Shown piece after piece: positions 46,039 to 54,277 of a DNA stretch of 64,000 nucleotides. Origin of the DNA: Paracoccaceae bacterium (GTDB lineage Bacteria > Pseudomonadota > Alphaproteobacteria > Rhodobacterales > Rhodobacteraceae); assembly GCA_029862205.1 (NCBI GenBank), contig JAOTXT010000008.1, positions 25,042 to 89,041 of the forward strand. The letters run 5' to 3'. Under the pieces are notes generated by a model, which did not search any database, was not told the DNA's origin, and saw only the letters and a list, made by a program, of their open reading frames with translations. A program made the position numbers and the translations under genes. Positions within the stretch are counted from its first letter, which is position 1, and every line of letters begins with the position of its first letter.

Positions 46039-46230
46039 TCATTCGGCGAGCGGGATCGACGCCACCTCCATGATCCCCCAGATCAGATAGAGGATCGCGG
46101 GCACCGCGATGCCGAGGAATAGAAGCAGGAACGGGTTGTCGAGCACCCGCTGCATGAACGGCACTTGGTCCGGCACAGGGGGCTCGTCGCTTGCGGATGA
46201 ATCGGGGGTGGCTTGCGTTTCGTCGCTCAT
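46039..46230 (-). CDS. Small single-helix subunit of the heme-copper complex
   Basis: 63 aa. An acidic/proline-rich N-terminus is followed by one membrane helix (LLLFLGIAVPAILYLIWGIMEVA). Its size and position, first in the operon before subunit II, resemble subunit IIa of ba3-type enzymes. An FNR-like box lies 61 bp upstream of ATG 46230. Confidence 0.75.
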   Translation of the reverse strand: MSDETQATPDSSASDEPPVPDQVPFMQRVLDNPFLLLFLGIAVPAILYLIWGIMEVASIPLAE

Positions 46231-46290
46231 GGATCGCGCCTTTCGCCTTTAGGGCGAGTTGGACGCTAGCACGCACCCGCTCGCAGCCAT

Positions 46291-46304
46291 TTGATGAAAG
46301 TCAA
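46291..46304 (-). promoter_or_regulatory. FNR/DNR box TTGAT-GAAA-GTCAA
   Basis: The site is centred about 67 bp upstream of the first gene of the heme-copper operon and just downstream of the Crp/Fnr gene stop. It fits the TTGAY-N4-RTCAA consensus. It probably activates the operon under low oxygen or NO. Confidence 0.75.
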
Positions 46305-46316
46305 GCGCTCCAGCCT

Positions 46317-47024
46317 TCAGTGCGCGCGGCTCCAGGCCTGCGCGCGGTCTTCCTCGATATACGCCCGAAGCCTGGCGATATCGGCAATGACAGCGCGGTT
46401 CTGTTGCACGTGCACGCCGGTCGCGCGCAACCGCGCGAAAGCCCGGGACAGGCTCTCGGGCTTCATGCCCAAACGCCCGGCGATCAGAACCTTGTCGTAG
46501 GGCAGGGTCACCGCGCAGGCCCCATCCTCAACTGGGCTGAGGTCCAGTAGAAATTCAGCGACCCGCTGGGCACCGGTCTGGGCCTTGAGCTGCTCGATCT
46601 GTCCGACTAAGGCGTGCAGATGCAGGAAGGTCGAGGCCAGGATCGCGGTGAAAACCTCGGGGTGCGATTTCATCATTTCCAGCACCGAGGCCGCGCGGAT
46701 CTGCAGCAGCCGGCAATCCGTCACAGCCTCGGCGGTCACCGGATAGAGATCGCCGCGAAACGCGACCGCCTCGCCGAAGCTCTGTCCCTTGGTGAATATC
46801 TCGACGACGGCTTCGGTCCCGCTCTGCAGCAGACGGTAGAGCTTCACCCAGCCATCGAGCACGACAAAGATCGAGTGAGCCGGCTCATCTTGGAGAATCA
46901 CCGTGCTTCCACGGCCGCTCGAACGTATGGCCGCCTGGCCCAAAAGCTGATCCCGCAGCTCCGCTGGCAATCCGCTGAGAAGGATTGACTGCAAGGCGGT
47001 GGCACGGTCAGACGCATCGAGCAT
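46317..47024 (-). CDS. Crp/Fnr family regulator, Dnr-like
   Basis: 235 aa. It has an N-terminal cyclic-nucleotide-type sensor barrel without the FNR N-terminal Cys cluster, so it is not a 4Fe-4S oxygen sensor. The C-terminal HTH is VLIAGRLGMKPESLSRAFARLR; ESLSR is the recognition pattern of FNR/DNR proteins that bind TTGAT-N4-ATCAA. This fits a heme/NO-sensing Dnr or NnrR protein. ATG 47024 is chosen; the ORF track extends further. A box lies 54 bp upstream, so it may self-regulate. Confidence 0.88.
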   Translation of the reverse strand: MLDASDRATALQSILLSGLPAELRDQLLGQAAIRSSGRGSTVILQDEPAHSIFVVLDGWVKLYRLLQSGTEAVVEIFTKGQSFGEAVAFRGDLYPVTAEAVTDCRLLQIRAASVLEMMKSHPEVFTAILASTFLHLHALVGQIEQLKAQTGAQRVAEFLLDLSPVEDGACAVTLPYDKVLIAGRLGMKPESLSRAFARLRATGVHVQQNRAVIADIARLRAYIEEDRAQAWSRAH

Positions 47025-47077
47025 GGCGGCTACCTTTTGGTTCAGCGTTGAGTATCGCGCCGTCGCGCCCGGCGGCA

Positions 47078-47091
47078 TTGACGTGGATCAA
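47078..47091. promoter_or_regulatory. FNR/DNR box TTGAC-GTGG-ATCAA
   Basis: It lies between divergent dnr-like (start 47024) and hemN (start 47193) and could regulate both. It agrees with the consensus at every half-site position. Confidence 0.75.
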
Positions 47092-47192
47092 GGTTCCGGA
47101 TTGATCAGAACGCTAGTTTTGCCAACGTCGGAGGCGCGGCGCCGCAAGCCGCGTCCGGCTGGCTGTGAAATTTCGCCCGACCGGAAGTGACC

Positions 47193-48542
47193 ATGGATAA
47201 GAGACTGCAAGAATATGCGGACAAAATGGTGCCGCGCTATACCAGCTATCCGACGGTCCCAAACTTCACGCCATCGGTTGGACCAGCGGCCTATGCCGGC
47301 TGGCTGGGCGATCTTGCGCCCGACCAGCCGGTCTCGCTCTATGCTCATGTGCCGTTTTGCCGGGAGCTCTGCTGGTATTGCGGCTGCAACATGAAACTCG
47401 CGCGCCGCGATGCACCGGTCGCGGCATACGCCAAATCCCTGGCCGCCGAGATTTCCCTCGTCGCGTCGCATCTTCCGGCGCGGATGAAGGTATCGCATCT
47501 GCACTGGGGCGGCGGGACACCGACAAGCCTGGCGCCGTCCGATTTGCAACGCGCGATGGAGACGATCCGCGCGAATTTCGATCTCACTCCCGATGCGGAG
47601 CTGGCGATCGAGTGTGACCCGCGCACTCTCGAGCCCGAGATGATCGATCTGATTGGGAAACTGGGCTTCACGCGCGCCAGTTTCGGGGTGCAGGAATTCG
47701 ACCCCGGCGTCCAAGCCGCGATCAACCGCATTCAGACGCCCATTATGGTCCGCGCCGCGGTTTCGGCGCTGCGCGCGGCCGGCGTGACCGGCATCAATTT
47801 CGACCTGATCTACGGTCTCCCGCACCAAACGGTCGGGATGCTGCTCGATACGATCGATCTCTGCGCCCAGATGCGGCCGGACAGGATCGCCCTGTTCGGC
47901 TACGCCCATGTGCCTTGGAAGGCGAAGAAGCAGCGGCTGATCGACGAATCCGCCCTTCCCGGCGCGAAGGAGCGCATGATCCAGGCACGGACCGCGGCCG
48001 AGGCGCTGGTCGCGAAAGGTTATGTCGCGGTGGGTCTCGACCACTTCGCCCTACCCGAGGATCCCCTGGCGATCGCGGCGCGCGACGGGACGCTTAGACG
48101 GAATTTCCAAGGCTATACGACCGACCGCGCCGAGACGCTGCTGGGGTTCGGCGTAACGGCGATCGGGCGCACGCCGTCCGGCTTCGTCCAGAGTATCTCC
48201 GAGACCGGCGCCTGGTCCCGGGCTGTTGCCGCGGGCACCCTGCCGATCATCCAGGGGCATCTCAACAGCCGCGACGACAGAATGCGGGCCCAGGTCATCG
48301 AATCCCTGATGACCAGAAGCACGGTCGAGCTCGACGCGCTAGGCCGGGCCTTCGGTGCGTCGCGCGATTGGGCGGCGGAAGAGATGGCCGACCTCGCGCA
48401 AATGGCCGAAGACGGGCTTGTCACCATTGACGGAACCCTGGTCGCGATCACCGATGCGGGCAGACCGTTCGCCCGGGTTGTCGCTTCCGTATTCGACGCC
48501 TACCTCTCGGCACGCGAGACCCGGCACTCAATCGCGGTCTGA
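47193..48542 (+). CDS. hemN: Oxygen-independent coproporphyrinogen III oxidase HemN
   Basis: 449 aa. The radical SAM motif is HVPFCRELCWYCGCNMKL, followed by HLHWGGGTPTSL and FGVQEFDPGVQAAINRIQ. It decarboxylates coproporphyrinogen III with SAM when O2 is absent, feeding heme and heme d1 synthesis. ATG 47193 has GGAAG 7 nt upstream. It is divergent from the Dnr-like regulator, with an FNR-type box in between. Confidence 0.95.
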   Translation: MDKRLQEYADKMVPRYTSYPTVPNFTPSVGPAAYAGWLGDLAPDQPVSLYAHVPFCRELCWYCGCNMKLARRDAPVAAYAKSLAAEISLVASHLPARMKVSHLHWGGGTPTSLAPSDLQRAMETIRANFDLTPDAELAIECDPRTLEPEMIDLIGKLGFTRASFGVQEFDPGVQAAINRIQTPIMVRAAVSALRAAGVTGINFDLIYGLPHQTVGMLLDTIDLCAQMRPDRIALFGYAHVPWKAKKQRLIDESALPGAKERMIQARTAAEALVAKGYVAVGLDHFALPEDPLAIAARDGTLRRNFQGYTTDRAETLLGFGVTAIGRTPSGFVQSISETGAWSRAVAAGTLPIIQGHLNSRDDRMRAQVIESLMTRSTVELDALGRAFGASRDWAAEEMADLAQMAEDGLVTIDGTLVAITDAGRPFARVVASVFDAYLSARETRHSIAV

Positions 48543-49071
48543 ACTCGGCACCATCTGCCATTCACCGCGAACGACCGGCTTTCCGGTTCGAACGTCTTGA
48601 AGGCCCGGCATGTGTGAGACCCCGCTCAATTCCGAACAGCGGGGCGCCCTGGCCCGGCATGTCGCTGTCGTGCCGGGCAATTCGAAACTCGCCCCCAGGT
48701 TGAAAAAAACCGCAGCGCCGTAGTCGGCTTGTTCCGCGATTTGCCGCCGAATAGCCTTTAAGTGTCGCCGCGTTCTTTATTTCCCTTTGGCGACGGCCGC
48801 CCAGCCCTGCTGCTTGCCAATCAAAGGGCTGGGCGGATCGTCCGCAAGACATTCACTGATTTTCGATATGTTCAGGGCGACTGCAAATTGGGAAGCCCCA
48901 TGTCCTCTCCACCCAGCCCCTCCCCGGTGGCTGGGCGGTTTCCTGTCGGGCCATGCTCAATACGCCACAACCCGCCCGCCGAAGCGCGCGATGTTCAGGA
49001 AGTGCTGATCTGCGCCGCCGCGCGCGAACGACACCCGAACCATGATCAAGTGTAAGCGGTAGATATTGCTT
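48543..49071. other. Intergenic tract with several perfect hairpins, no gene seen
   Basis: No convincing ORF. Stem-loops are CCCCGCT/AGCGGGG at 48620-48644, GCCCGGCA/TGCCGGGC at 48652-48678 and a 12-bp stem CCGCCCAGCCCT/AGGGCTGGGCGG at 48797-48846. A related shorter one is CCCAGCC/GGCTGGG at 48912-48935. None has a clear T-run. They may be hemN 3' signals or remnants of a dispersed palindromic family. Confidence 0.6.
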
Positions 49072-49128
49072 TGGTCCGGGCGCCGGGACTCGAACCCGGA
49101 TGGCCAAGGCCGAGGGATTTTAAGTCCC
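49072..49128 (-). other. attL/attR-type fragment: 3' part of a tRNA-Leu(TAA)
   Basis: The minus strand reads GGGACTTAAAATCCC (anticodon stem-loop), then a Leu-type variable arm (CTCGGCCTTGGCC), a T-arm GGGTTCGAGTCCC, and an acceptor end finishing in CCA. The 5' acceptor and D-arm are missing; the sequence to the right is unrelated. This is what a tRNA-integrating tyrosine recombinase leaves at one end of an element. The intact tRNA should sit at the other junction and is not found in this window. Confidence 0.8.
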
Positions 49129-49307
49129 AAAATGCCCGTTTCTCAACCTTTCCCACGCCTTCCGTTTTCCATTGATATCAGGTATTTATCAACGTAGGGA
49201 AAAATAGGGAAACACGTAACCGTGCGCACGAATGCCCAAATGGCGCACAAATTTAGCCAAGGGATTTTCGCGTTTGTGCATGAAGTCCCTTGGCTTGTGA
49301 GGTTGCA

Positions 49308-50405
49308 TTGGCCGTCTTTAACGACAAGTTTTTGAAGGGCCTGAAACCCGCCGCGAAGTTCTACGAGGAACGCGATGCTGGGTGCCCTGGCCTGCTGATC
49401 CGGGTCGGCCAGCGCGGGCAAAAGGTCTGGGAGGTTGTGGTCAGCCGTGACGGCAAGCGGCGTCGAGTCCGCCTGGGCACCTATCCCGGTATTAGCTTGG
49501 CCATGGCCCGCCGGATGGCCACCGATAACAAGGCCGCGCCCGCGATCCATAACCAAGGGCTCAGGGTCCGTGATCTGTGGGACATGTATAGCGCCGAGGT
49601 CGGGCCGCGCCGGCGCGCCTTCTACAGCGTCGAAAGCGCGTGGTCCAAGTGGGGCGAGCCTATCCTCGGCAATGTCCGGCTTGATGATCTGAACCTGCGA
49701 CATGGTGCCGAATTAATTGGCGAGGTCGTCAAGCATTCGACGCCCGACCGGGCGCGGAAGGTGATTAGATACCTCAACCCGATGTTGAAGTTTGCCGTTG
49801 GCCGCGGATTGATCCCGGCGCACCCATGGGCGGGCCTCGCGGTCCCGGAAGCGGTAGAGGCGCGGGACCGTGTTCTCAGCCGCGACGAATGGGTGGCGAT
49901 GTGGGAATGGGCAACGGCCAATCCTTACCCATGGGGACCGATGATCCAGATGCTGATGTTATCGGCCCAGCGGATTGGCGAGGTTTCGGGCGCCCGCTGG
50001 GACGAGCTGGACGGCGACGTGTGGGCCATCCCGGCGTCCAGGCATAAGAGCAAGCGCCGCCACGAGGTGCCGCTCAGCGGCGCGCTGGTGCGGCTGGTGG
50101 GCGACATGCCACGCCATGATGAGCATCTATTTTCGATCCGCCCGGGTCGCCCCGTTTCGCCCGGCTCCACGCAGCGCGACCGGATCGAAGCACAGACCGG
50201 CGTCACCGGCTGGCGGTTCCACGATCTGCGCCGGACCGGGGCGACGTTCATGGCCGAGGGCGGCGTGAACCGGTTCATTATCGAGCGGGTTCTCGGCCAC
50301 GCAGACCACAGCGTGACTGCCGTCTATGACCGGGCTAGCTATCGCGAGGAAAAGCGCCAGGCGCTTGAGGTGCTGGCCGAGACGGTTGGGTTCGGCAATG
50401 GCTGA
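49308..50405 (+). CDS. int: Tyrosine recombinase/integrase (P4-type)
   Basis: 365 aa from TTG 49308 (GTGAGG upstream); TTG 49290 is the track start. It has an N-terminal DUF4102-like DNA-binding domain (PGLLIRVGQRGQKVWEVVVSRDGKRRRVRLGTYPGI). Catalytic residues are seen in LSAQRIGEVSGARW (Arg), RHKSKRRHEVPLS (Lys), HDLRRTGATF (His-x-x-Arg), LGHADHS (His) and AVYDRA (Tyr). It would recombine attP with the tRNA-Leu site. Confidence 0.92.
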   Translation: MAVFNDKFLKGLKPAAKFYEERDAGCPGLLIRVGQRGQKVWEVVVSRDGKRRRVRLGTYPGISLAMARRMATDNKAAPAIHNQGLRVRDLWDMYSAEVGPRRRAFYSVESAWSKWGEPILGNVRLDDLNLRHGAELIGEVVKHSTPDRARKVIRYLNPMLKFAVGRGLIPAHPWAGLAVPEAVEARDRVLSRDEWVAMWEWATANPYPWGPMIQMLMLSAQRIGEVSGARWDELDGDVWAIPASRHKSKRRHEVPLSGALVRLVGDMPRHDEHLFSIRPGRPVSPGSTQRDRIEAQTGVTGWRFHDLRRTGATFMAEGGVNRFIIERVLGHADHSVTAVYDRASYREEKRQALEVLAETVGFGNG

Positions 50406-51108
50406 AGAGAGTGAGTTAAGCGAGGCACTCAATCATTACAAAATTATGATTACCGATCTCGAAAAATTACTACGTTTACATTTCGCCGAGTTCGGTCTTT
50501 GTACAGACTTTGGTCATGAGGCCTATTGGCTTCACCATACTATTTTCTCAAATCTGAACGGCCTGAAACATGCGGGGGTGAACGACGTTACGGGCCTTGA
50601 AACTTACGTCCGTGCGTTGGGGATTCTATCGGGAATCGTTTTGAGTGATCATGCCTATGATATGATGCGTAGCAGAGCTTTGAAGCGACTCCACGATCAG
50701 TCAGGGCTCGGCGAGCGCATCATTTCCCAAACAGATCGCGAAATTTGGAAATCGATTTTAAACGACAACCTCACCTTTAGGTTTTTAATGCGCGACAACG
50801 ACCTCATCAGCGATTTGATTGAGATTTGCAGGGACGTCAGGGAAGAAATCAAGTCGACGACCACAGGCAAAGAAAAGCAGGAAAACATTCTCGGGTGGCA
50901 AACCGTCGATACGTGCCGCATTCAGTGGGCCCGAGTCACAGGTAAACGACCTCCACGGTCAGGTTTCAGTCCGGGCTCCAAATTCGGTGAATATCTACAG
51001 GATGTTTGGGAGTTGTTTGAAGTAAACGAGAATTTAGGCGCCGCGTATAACGCTTGGTATCGAAAGTTCAAAAATAAGCAGGACCCGACCGATAGCTTCT
51101 TTTTATAG
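50398..51108 (+). CDS. Unknown protein, AT-rich, in integrative element
   Basis: 236 aa, no family recognised. It starts at ATG 50398, overlapping the integrase stop. The sequence is mostly helical with no signal peptide or membrane helix. Base composition is clearly richer in A/T than the neighbours, marking it as recent cargo. A few aromatic-rich segments (EAYWLHHTIFSNLNGLKH; YNAWYRKFKN) stand out. A defence or accessory role cannot be shown. Confidence 0.75.
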   Translation: MAEESELSEALNHYKIMITDLEKLLRLHFAEFGLCTDFGHEAYWLHHTIFSNLNGLKHAGVNDVTGLETYVRALGILSGIVLSDHAYDMMRSRALKRLHDQSGLGERIISQTDREIWKSILNDNLTFRFLMRDNDLISDLIEICRDVREEIKSTTTGKEKQENILGWQTVDTCRIQWARVTGKRPPRSGFSPGSKFGEYLQDVWELFEVNENLGAAYNAWYRKFKNKQDPTDSFFL

Positions 51109-51205
51109 CACGCAAGGCCAATTCGGTTCGTGATGTGAATGACGTATCAAATTTCGTGTGAATATTAGGGTGTCACCGAAACCGCAGCAATGCAGAGGTG
51201 ACATT

Positions 51206-51433
51206 ATGTCCGATCACGACAAATACCCGGTAGATGATCGCGGCTACACCGCTACCCCCGGCGCCGCAGGATACACCGACACCAGCGAGAGTTTTCTGAA
51301 TAAGGCAAGGCACTACGGAACCGGCCCCGAATTCGTGAAGTTCGGCAAGGCGGTCCGCTATAGCTTCGCCGCTCTGGACGCCTGGGCGGCGTCCCAGAGG
51401 CGAACCAGCACAAAAGAACCGGAGGCCGCCTGA
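51206..51433 (+). CDS. AlpA/excisionase-like helix-turn-helix protein
   Basis: 75 aa. GTGPEFVKFGKAVRYSFAALDAWAASQ is the MerR/AlpA-type excisionase pattern (GPPFxKxGrrVRYrxsDLdaWl). ATG 51206 has GAGGTG upstream. Such proteins steer integrase toward excision or activate it. Confidence 0.78.
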   Translation: MSDHDKYPVDDRGYTATPGAAGYTDTSESFLNKARHYGTGPEFVKFGKAVRYSFAALDAWAASQRRTSTKEPEAA

Positions 51434-51434
51434 C

Positions 51435-51878
51435 ATGGAAAACCCCGCGCAAGGCGGGGCTTCCGAGTGTCTTACGGGCAAGTATGACGCCGATGAGCTT
51501 ACCGCCAACTCCGCCGACATTCAAGCGGCCGCCAGGGCCATCGAGACCGGGTTGGCTTTGTTGCCCGACCCGATGAGGGCAGCGCCGATCCTGTCCCGGC
51601 GCCTGACCATTCCACAAAACACCTGGTTGGCCGAAACCGGCTTGCTCGCCCTGCCGCGCTCCGAAACCGAGTTGGTGACCAGCGATGCATTGTCGTGCGT
51701 CCAAGCAGGCGAACCTATCCCGCCCTTCATTTCCGTCAGGGACGCGGCAGTAAGCTGGGCAACCTTCGCTTCACCTGCCGAAAGCCGTGCGTATCTCGCC
51801 GCCATCTGGAACCGGTTGTCGGAGAAAGAAAGACAAGGCTTTGTCCGCGCGGCTAAGAAAAAGAGCAGGCAATCGTGA
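51435..51878 (+). CDS. Unknown element-encoded protein
   Basis: 147 aa, no family recognised. Its C-terminal part looks helical and charged (ESRAYLAAIWNRLSEKERQGFVRAAKKK). It starts 1 bp after the AlpA-like stop and overlaps the start of the DUF3631 gene, so it is in the same transcript. Confidence 0.7.
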   Translation: MENPAQGGASECLTGKYDADELTANSADIQAAARAIETGLALLPDPMRAAPILSRRLTIPQNTWLAETGLLALPRSETELVTSDALSCVQAGEPIPPFISVRDAAVSWATFASPAESRAYLAAIWNRLSEKERQGFVRAAKKKSRQS

Positions 51879-53464
51879 GCGCCTGGGACGAAGAACTGGC
51901 GGCGACAGCGGCTGGCGCTGTGGCAGAGGCAGAGGCAGAGCCTTTACCAGATGCAGACGCCGCCGCACGCGAATTGGCTAAGCTGTCGCCAACGGAATAC
52001 GACCGGCATCGGCAGAGCGAAGCCGACCGGTTAAGCATACGGGTCTCGACGCTCGACACCGAGGTGGAGCGGCATCGGAACAGTGCGTCTGATGCCGATG
52101 AGCCGCCGATGTTTCCCAAGGACGATCCTTGGCCCAATCCGGTGGATGGTGGAGCACTGCTCAACGGGTTGTGTGCGGCGCTTGATCGTCACGTGCGCTT
52201 TGTTTCGGACGAAGCCCGAGACGCAGTAGCGCTTTGGATTGTCCTGGCGCATTTGCACGACGCCGCGATGATCTCACCGATCTTGGCAATTGAGTCACCC
52301 GAGAAAAGATGCGGGAAAACGACCCTGCTATCCACCCTTGCCCTCTTGGTCCCGCGCGCATTGCCCGCGGTCAACGCATCGCCATCGGTGTTGTTCAGGG
52401 CAATTGAGAGCTTTGCGCCGACATTGCTGATCGACGAGGCGGACACGTTCATCAAGGACAACGACGATCTGCGAGGAATCCTGAATGGCGGTCACAATCG
52501 GCTAACAGCCTATATCCTCCGCAACGTCGAGATGGGCGGGGACTACCAGCCTCGCCGGTTCCGCGTGTGGTCGCCAAAAGTGATCGCCCTGATCGGCGAA
52601 CTGCCGGATACGCTACAGGACCGCGCCATCGTCATTCCGATGCGGCGCAAACTGCCAGATGAGGCAGTGGAGCGTTTCCGAGCGGATCGCATTGATTGGG
52701 CTGACGGCCTGCGACGGCAGGCGGCCAAATGGGCCAGCGACAATCTCAACCGCGTCAAAGATGCCGATCCTGAGATACCGGACGAGCTTCACGACCGAGC
52801 CGCCGACAATTGGCGCACGATGCTCACTCTGGCCGATCTGGTTGGATGGGGCACGCGAGCGCGGCGCTCGGCACTTGTCATTTCCGGCGACCTTTCGTCC
52901 GAAGAGACGCCGGGCGTAATGCTGCTAGCAGATATCCGCGAAATCCTGCATCCGGATCAAGACCGCACGCTCGACACGATATCACCGCGCGAATTGGCCG
53001 AGCAGTTAGTCGGACTCGAAGACCGACCGTGGGCTGAATGGCGCCGTGGACGGCCACTGAGCGACCGGTCAATAGGGCGGATGCTGGCGCCGTTCGGCAT
53101 CAAGTCCGCCAGGACCCATTACGGCCGACAATTCCACCGTTCGCACTTCACCGATGCCTGGCGCCATTACCTTCAGCGTAGATGGTGGGAAAGCAACGTC
53201 ACAAACGACACCGGCTTGAAAAGAAAGAGAAAATCAGAAGCTCAAACGGCACGGATTGCGCCTGTCCATGTCGTTTTTAATCCTGAAAAACACAATGAAA
53301 ACAATGATGTGTCGTTTGTGACGACCGAAACCCCCGAAGAGACAGGGAATAGAGACGAATTCGAGGAACGCGCTGCGATCCTTGAACACGATGCGGGGCT
53401 AACCCGCGCCGAAGCCGAAGCGGCAGCCGCCGCTGAGTTTAGCAACCAGAATAATGGAGAATGA
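51875..53464 (+). CDS. DUF3631 domain protein (element replication ATPase-like)
   Basis: 529 aa. The GTG start overlaps the previous stop (GTGA). The ATPase-like core is ILAIESPEKRCGKTTLLSTLALL (Walker A-like GKTT) and TLLIDEADTFIKDNDDLRGILNGGHNR (Walker B-like), followed by a DUF3631 C-terminal region (RDWAEWRRG-like). Such proteins occur in phage and plasmid replication modules, usually with a primase. No separate primase is seen. Confidence 0.82.
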   Translation: MSAWDEELAATAAGAVAEAEAEPLPDADAAARELAKLSPTEYDRHRQSEADRLSIRVSTLDTEVERHRNSASDADEPPMFPKDDPWPNPVDGGALLNGLCAALDRHVRFVSDEARDAVALWIVLAHLHDAAMISPILAIESPEKRCGKTTLLSTLALLVPRALPAVNASPSVLFRAIESFAPTLLIDEADTFIKDNDDLRGILNGGHNRLTAYILRNVEMGGDYQPRRFRVWSPKVIALIGELPDTLQDRAIVIPMRRKLPDEAVERFRADRIDWADGLRRQAAKWASDNLNRVKDADPEIPDELHDRAADNWRTMLTLADLVGWGTRARRSALVISGDLSSEETPGVMLLADIREILHPDQDRTLDTISPRELAEQLVGLEDRPWAEWRRGRPLSDRSIGRMLAPFGIKSARTHYGRQFHRSHFTDAWRHYLQRRWWESNVTNDTGLKRKRKSEAQTARIAPVHVVFNPEKHNENNDVSFVTTETPEETGNRDEFEERAAILEHDAGLTRAEAEAAAAAEFSNQNNGE

Positions 53465-53465
53465 G

Positions 53466-53849
53466 ATGACTATCAAAAGCAGTGCAATGACCGACATCAA
53501 CGAACCAATTTCGGCGGACAACTTTCGCATAGTTCAAGATTGGAATGGCTACTGGCATGTCTTCGAACTGCGCGACAACGCGAGGCATTTTCGCGCCTGG
53601 CCAGGTCCATTCCGTTTCCAGCGGGCCGCTGAGCTGCTCGTCGAGGATGTCATCGATGCTTCGTCGAAGGGAATCACTGACACGGAGCAATCTCAATTCC
53701 GAGAAAACGCCCAAGAAATAGTACACACCTACCAGGAGGAGGCAAAACTGCTTGCGAAGATCGAGCAATTCGGCGACGTGGAAGATCCGCGTGGATTGGC
53801 AAAGGCTTTGGTGCCGGAACCCCAAGAAGAAGAGCTTTTTTACTTATAA
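53466..53849 (+). CDS. Unknown element-encoded protein
   Basis: 127 aa from ATG 53466 (GGAG 6 nt upstream); ATG 53454 is possible but lies inside the previous gene. No family recognised. It contains FRIVQDWNGYWHVFELRDN and an acidic C-terminus (PEPQEEELFYL). It is the last gene with the element's composition. Confidence 0.65.
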   Translation: MTIKSSAMTDINEPISADNFRIVQDWNGYWHVFELRDNARHFRAWPGPFRFQRAAELLVEDVIDASSKGITDTEQSQFRENAQEIVHTYQEEAKLLAKIEQFGDVEDPRGLAKALVPEPQEEELFYL

Positions 53850-53862
53850 CGGGCCTTGGGGG

Positions 53863-53919
53863 GGGTCGATCCCTACGACCCGCCGGCCGCGAGACCGGCC
53901 CGACTCTCTCAGACAGAGT
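53863..53919. other. Three consecutive stem-loops, cloverleaf-like, after the element
   Basis: GGGTCG(ATCCCTA)CGACCC, GCCGG(CCGCGAGA)CCGGC and ACTCT(CTCAGAC)AGAGT follow each other with 0-3 nt between stems and loops of 7, 8 and 7. Spacing resembles a tRNA, but no T-loop TTCGA or acceptor stem is present. It may be a tRNA fossil, an att remnant or a structured terminator. Confidence 0.5.
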
Positions 53920-54277
53920 TAGTTTTGGAAGTGGGCATTTCGTTACTAGATAAATTCGGGGTGTGCACCGGGGAGCATATTGCTTCGAATTTGAGAGCAG
54001 GATGTCGGTTCTTGGTTAGATTACCGACGTTCGTTCTGGTGCGATCGACCGTTCGCTTCGTGCAAGAACCGACGGCCATGGTGTGCGCAGAAAGGTCCGG
54101 TTTTGCAGGCGCAGCGAATGCCCGCTTTGAGCCCAAACTACCGGATGCTGCACCGCGGCCGAATGTCAGCAACGTGGGGCAAACCGGACGGTCAATTAAC
54201 ACGTGCTATGCGTAATTCTGATCAAAATCGGACACCGAACGGCCCGCTCTGGCCTCGAGTCGGAAGGCGATTGCCAC
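53920..54277. repeat. Intergenic repeat copy A, no gene seen
   Basis: The tract at about 54081-54240 contains GCAGCGAATGCCCGCTTT, CCAAACTACCGGATGCTGC and CTATGCGTAATTCTGATC. It matches a diverged copy at 60060-60300 in the same orientation. The 119-aa ORF across it is not protein-like. The two copies bracket the LysR-phn module. Confidence 0.6.

Larger units (their letters stand above)
49072..53849 (+). mobile_element. Integrative element or remnant (integrase, AlpA-like, DUF3631)
   Basis: The left boundary is the tRNA-Leu fragment. The genes run in one direction: integrase, unknown protein, AlpA-like protein, unknown protein, DUF3631 protein, unknown protein. There are no conjugation or capsid genes. 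The right boundary is not defined by an att copy; 53849 is simply the last gene of the mobile type. The element may be an integrated island (P4-satellite-like) or a decayed one. Confidence 0.65.

Noticed and set aside
49072-49160. A complete tRNA-Leu gene
   Set aside because: Only the anticodon stem to CCA is present; the acceptor 5' strand and D-arm cannot be formed from the adjacent sequence.
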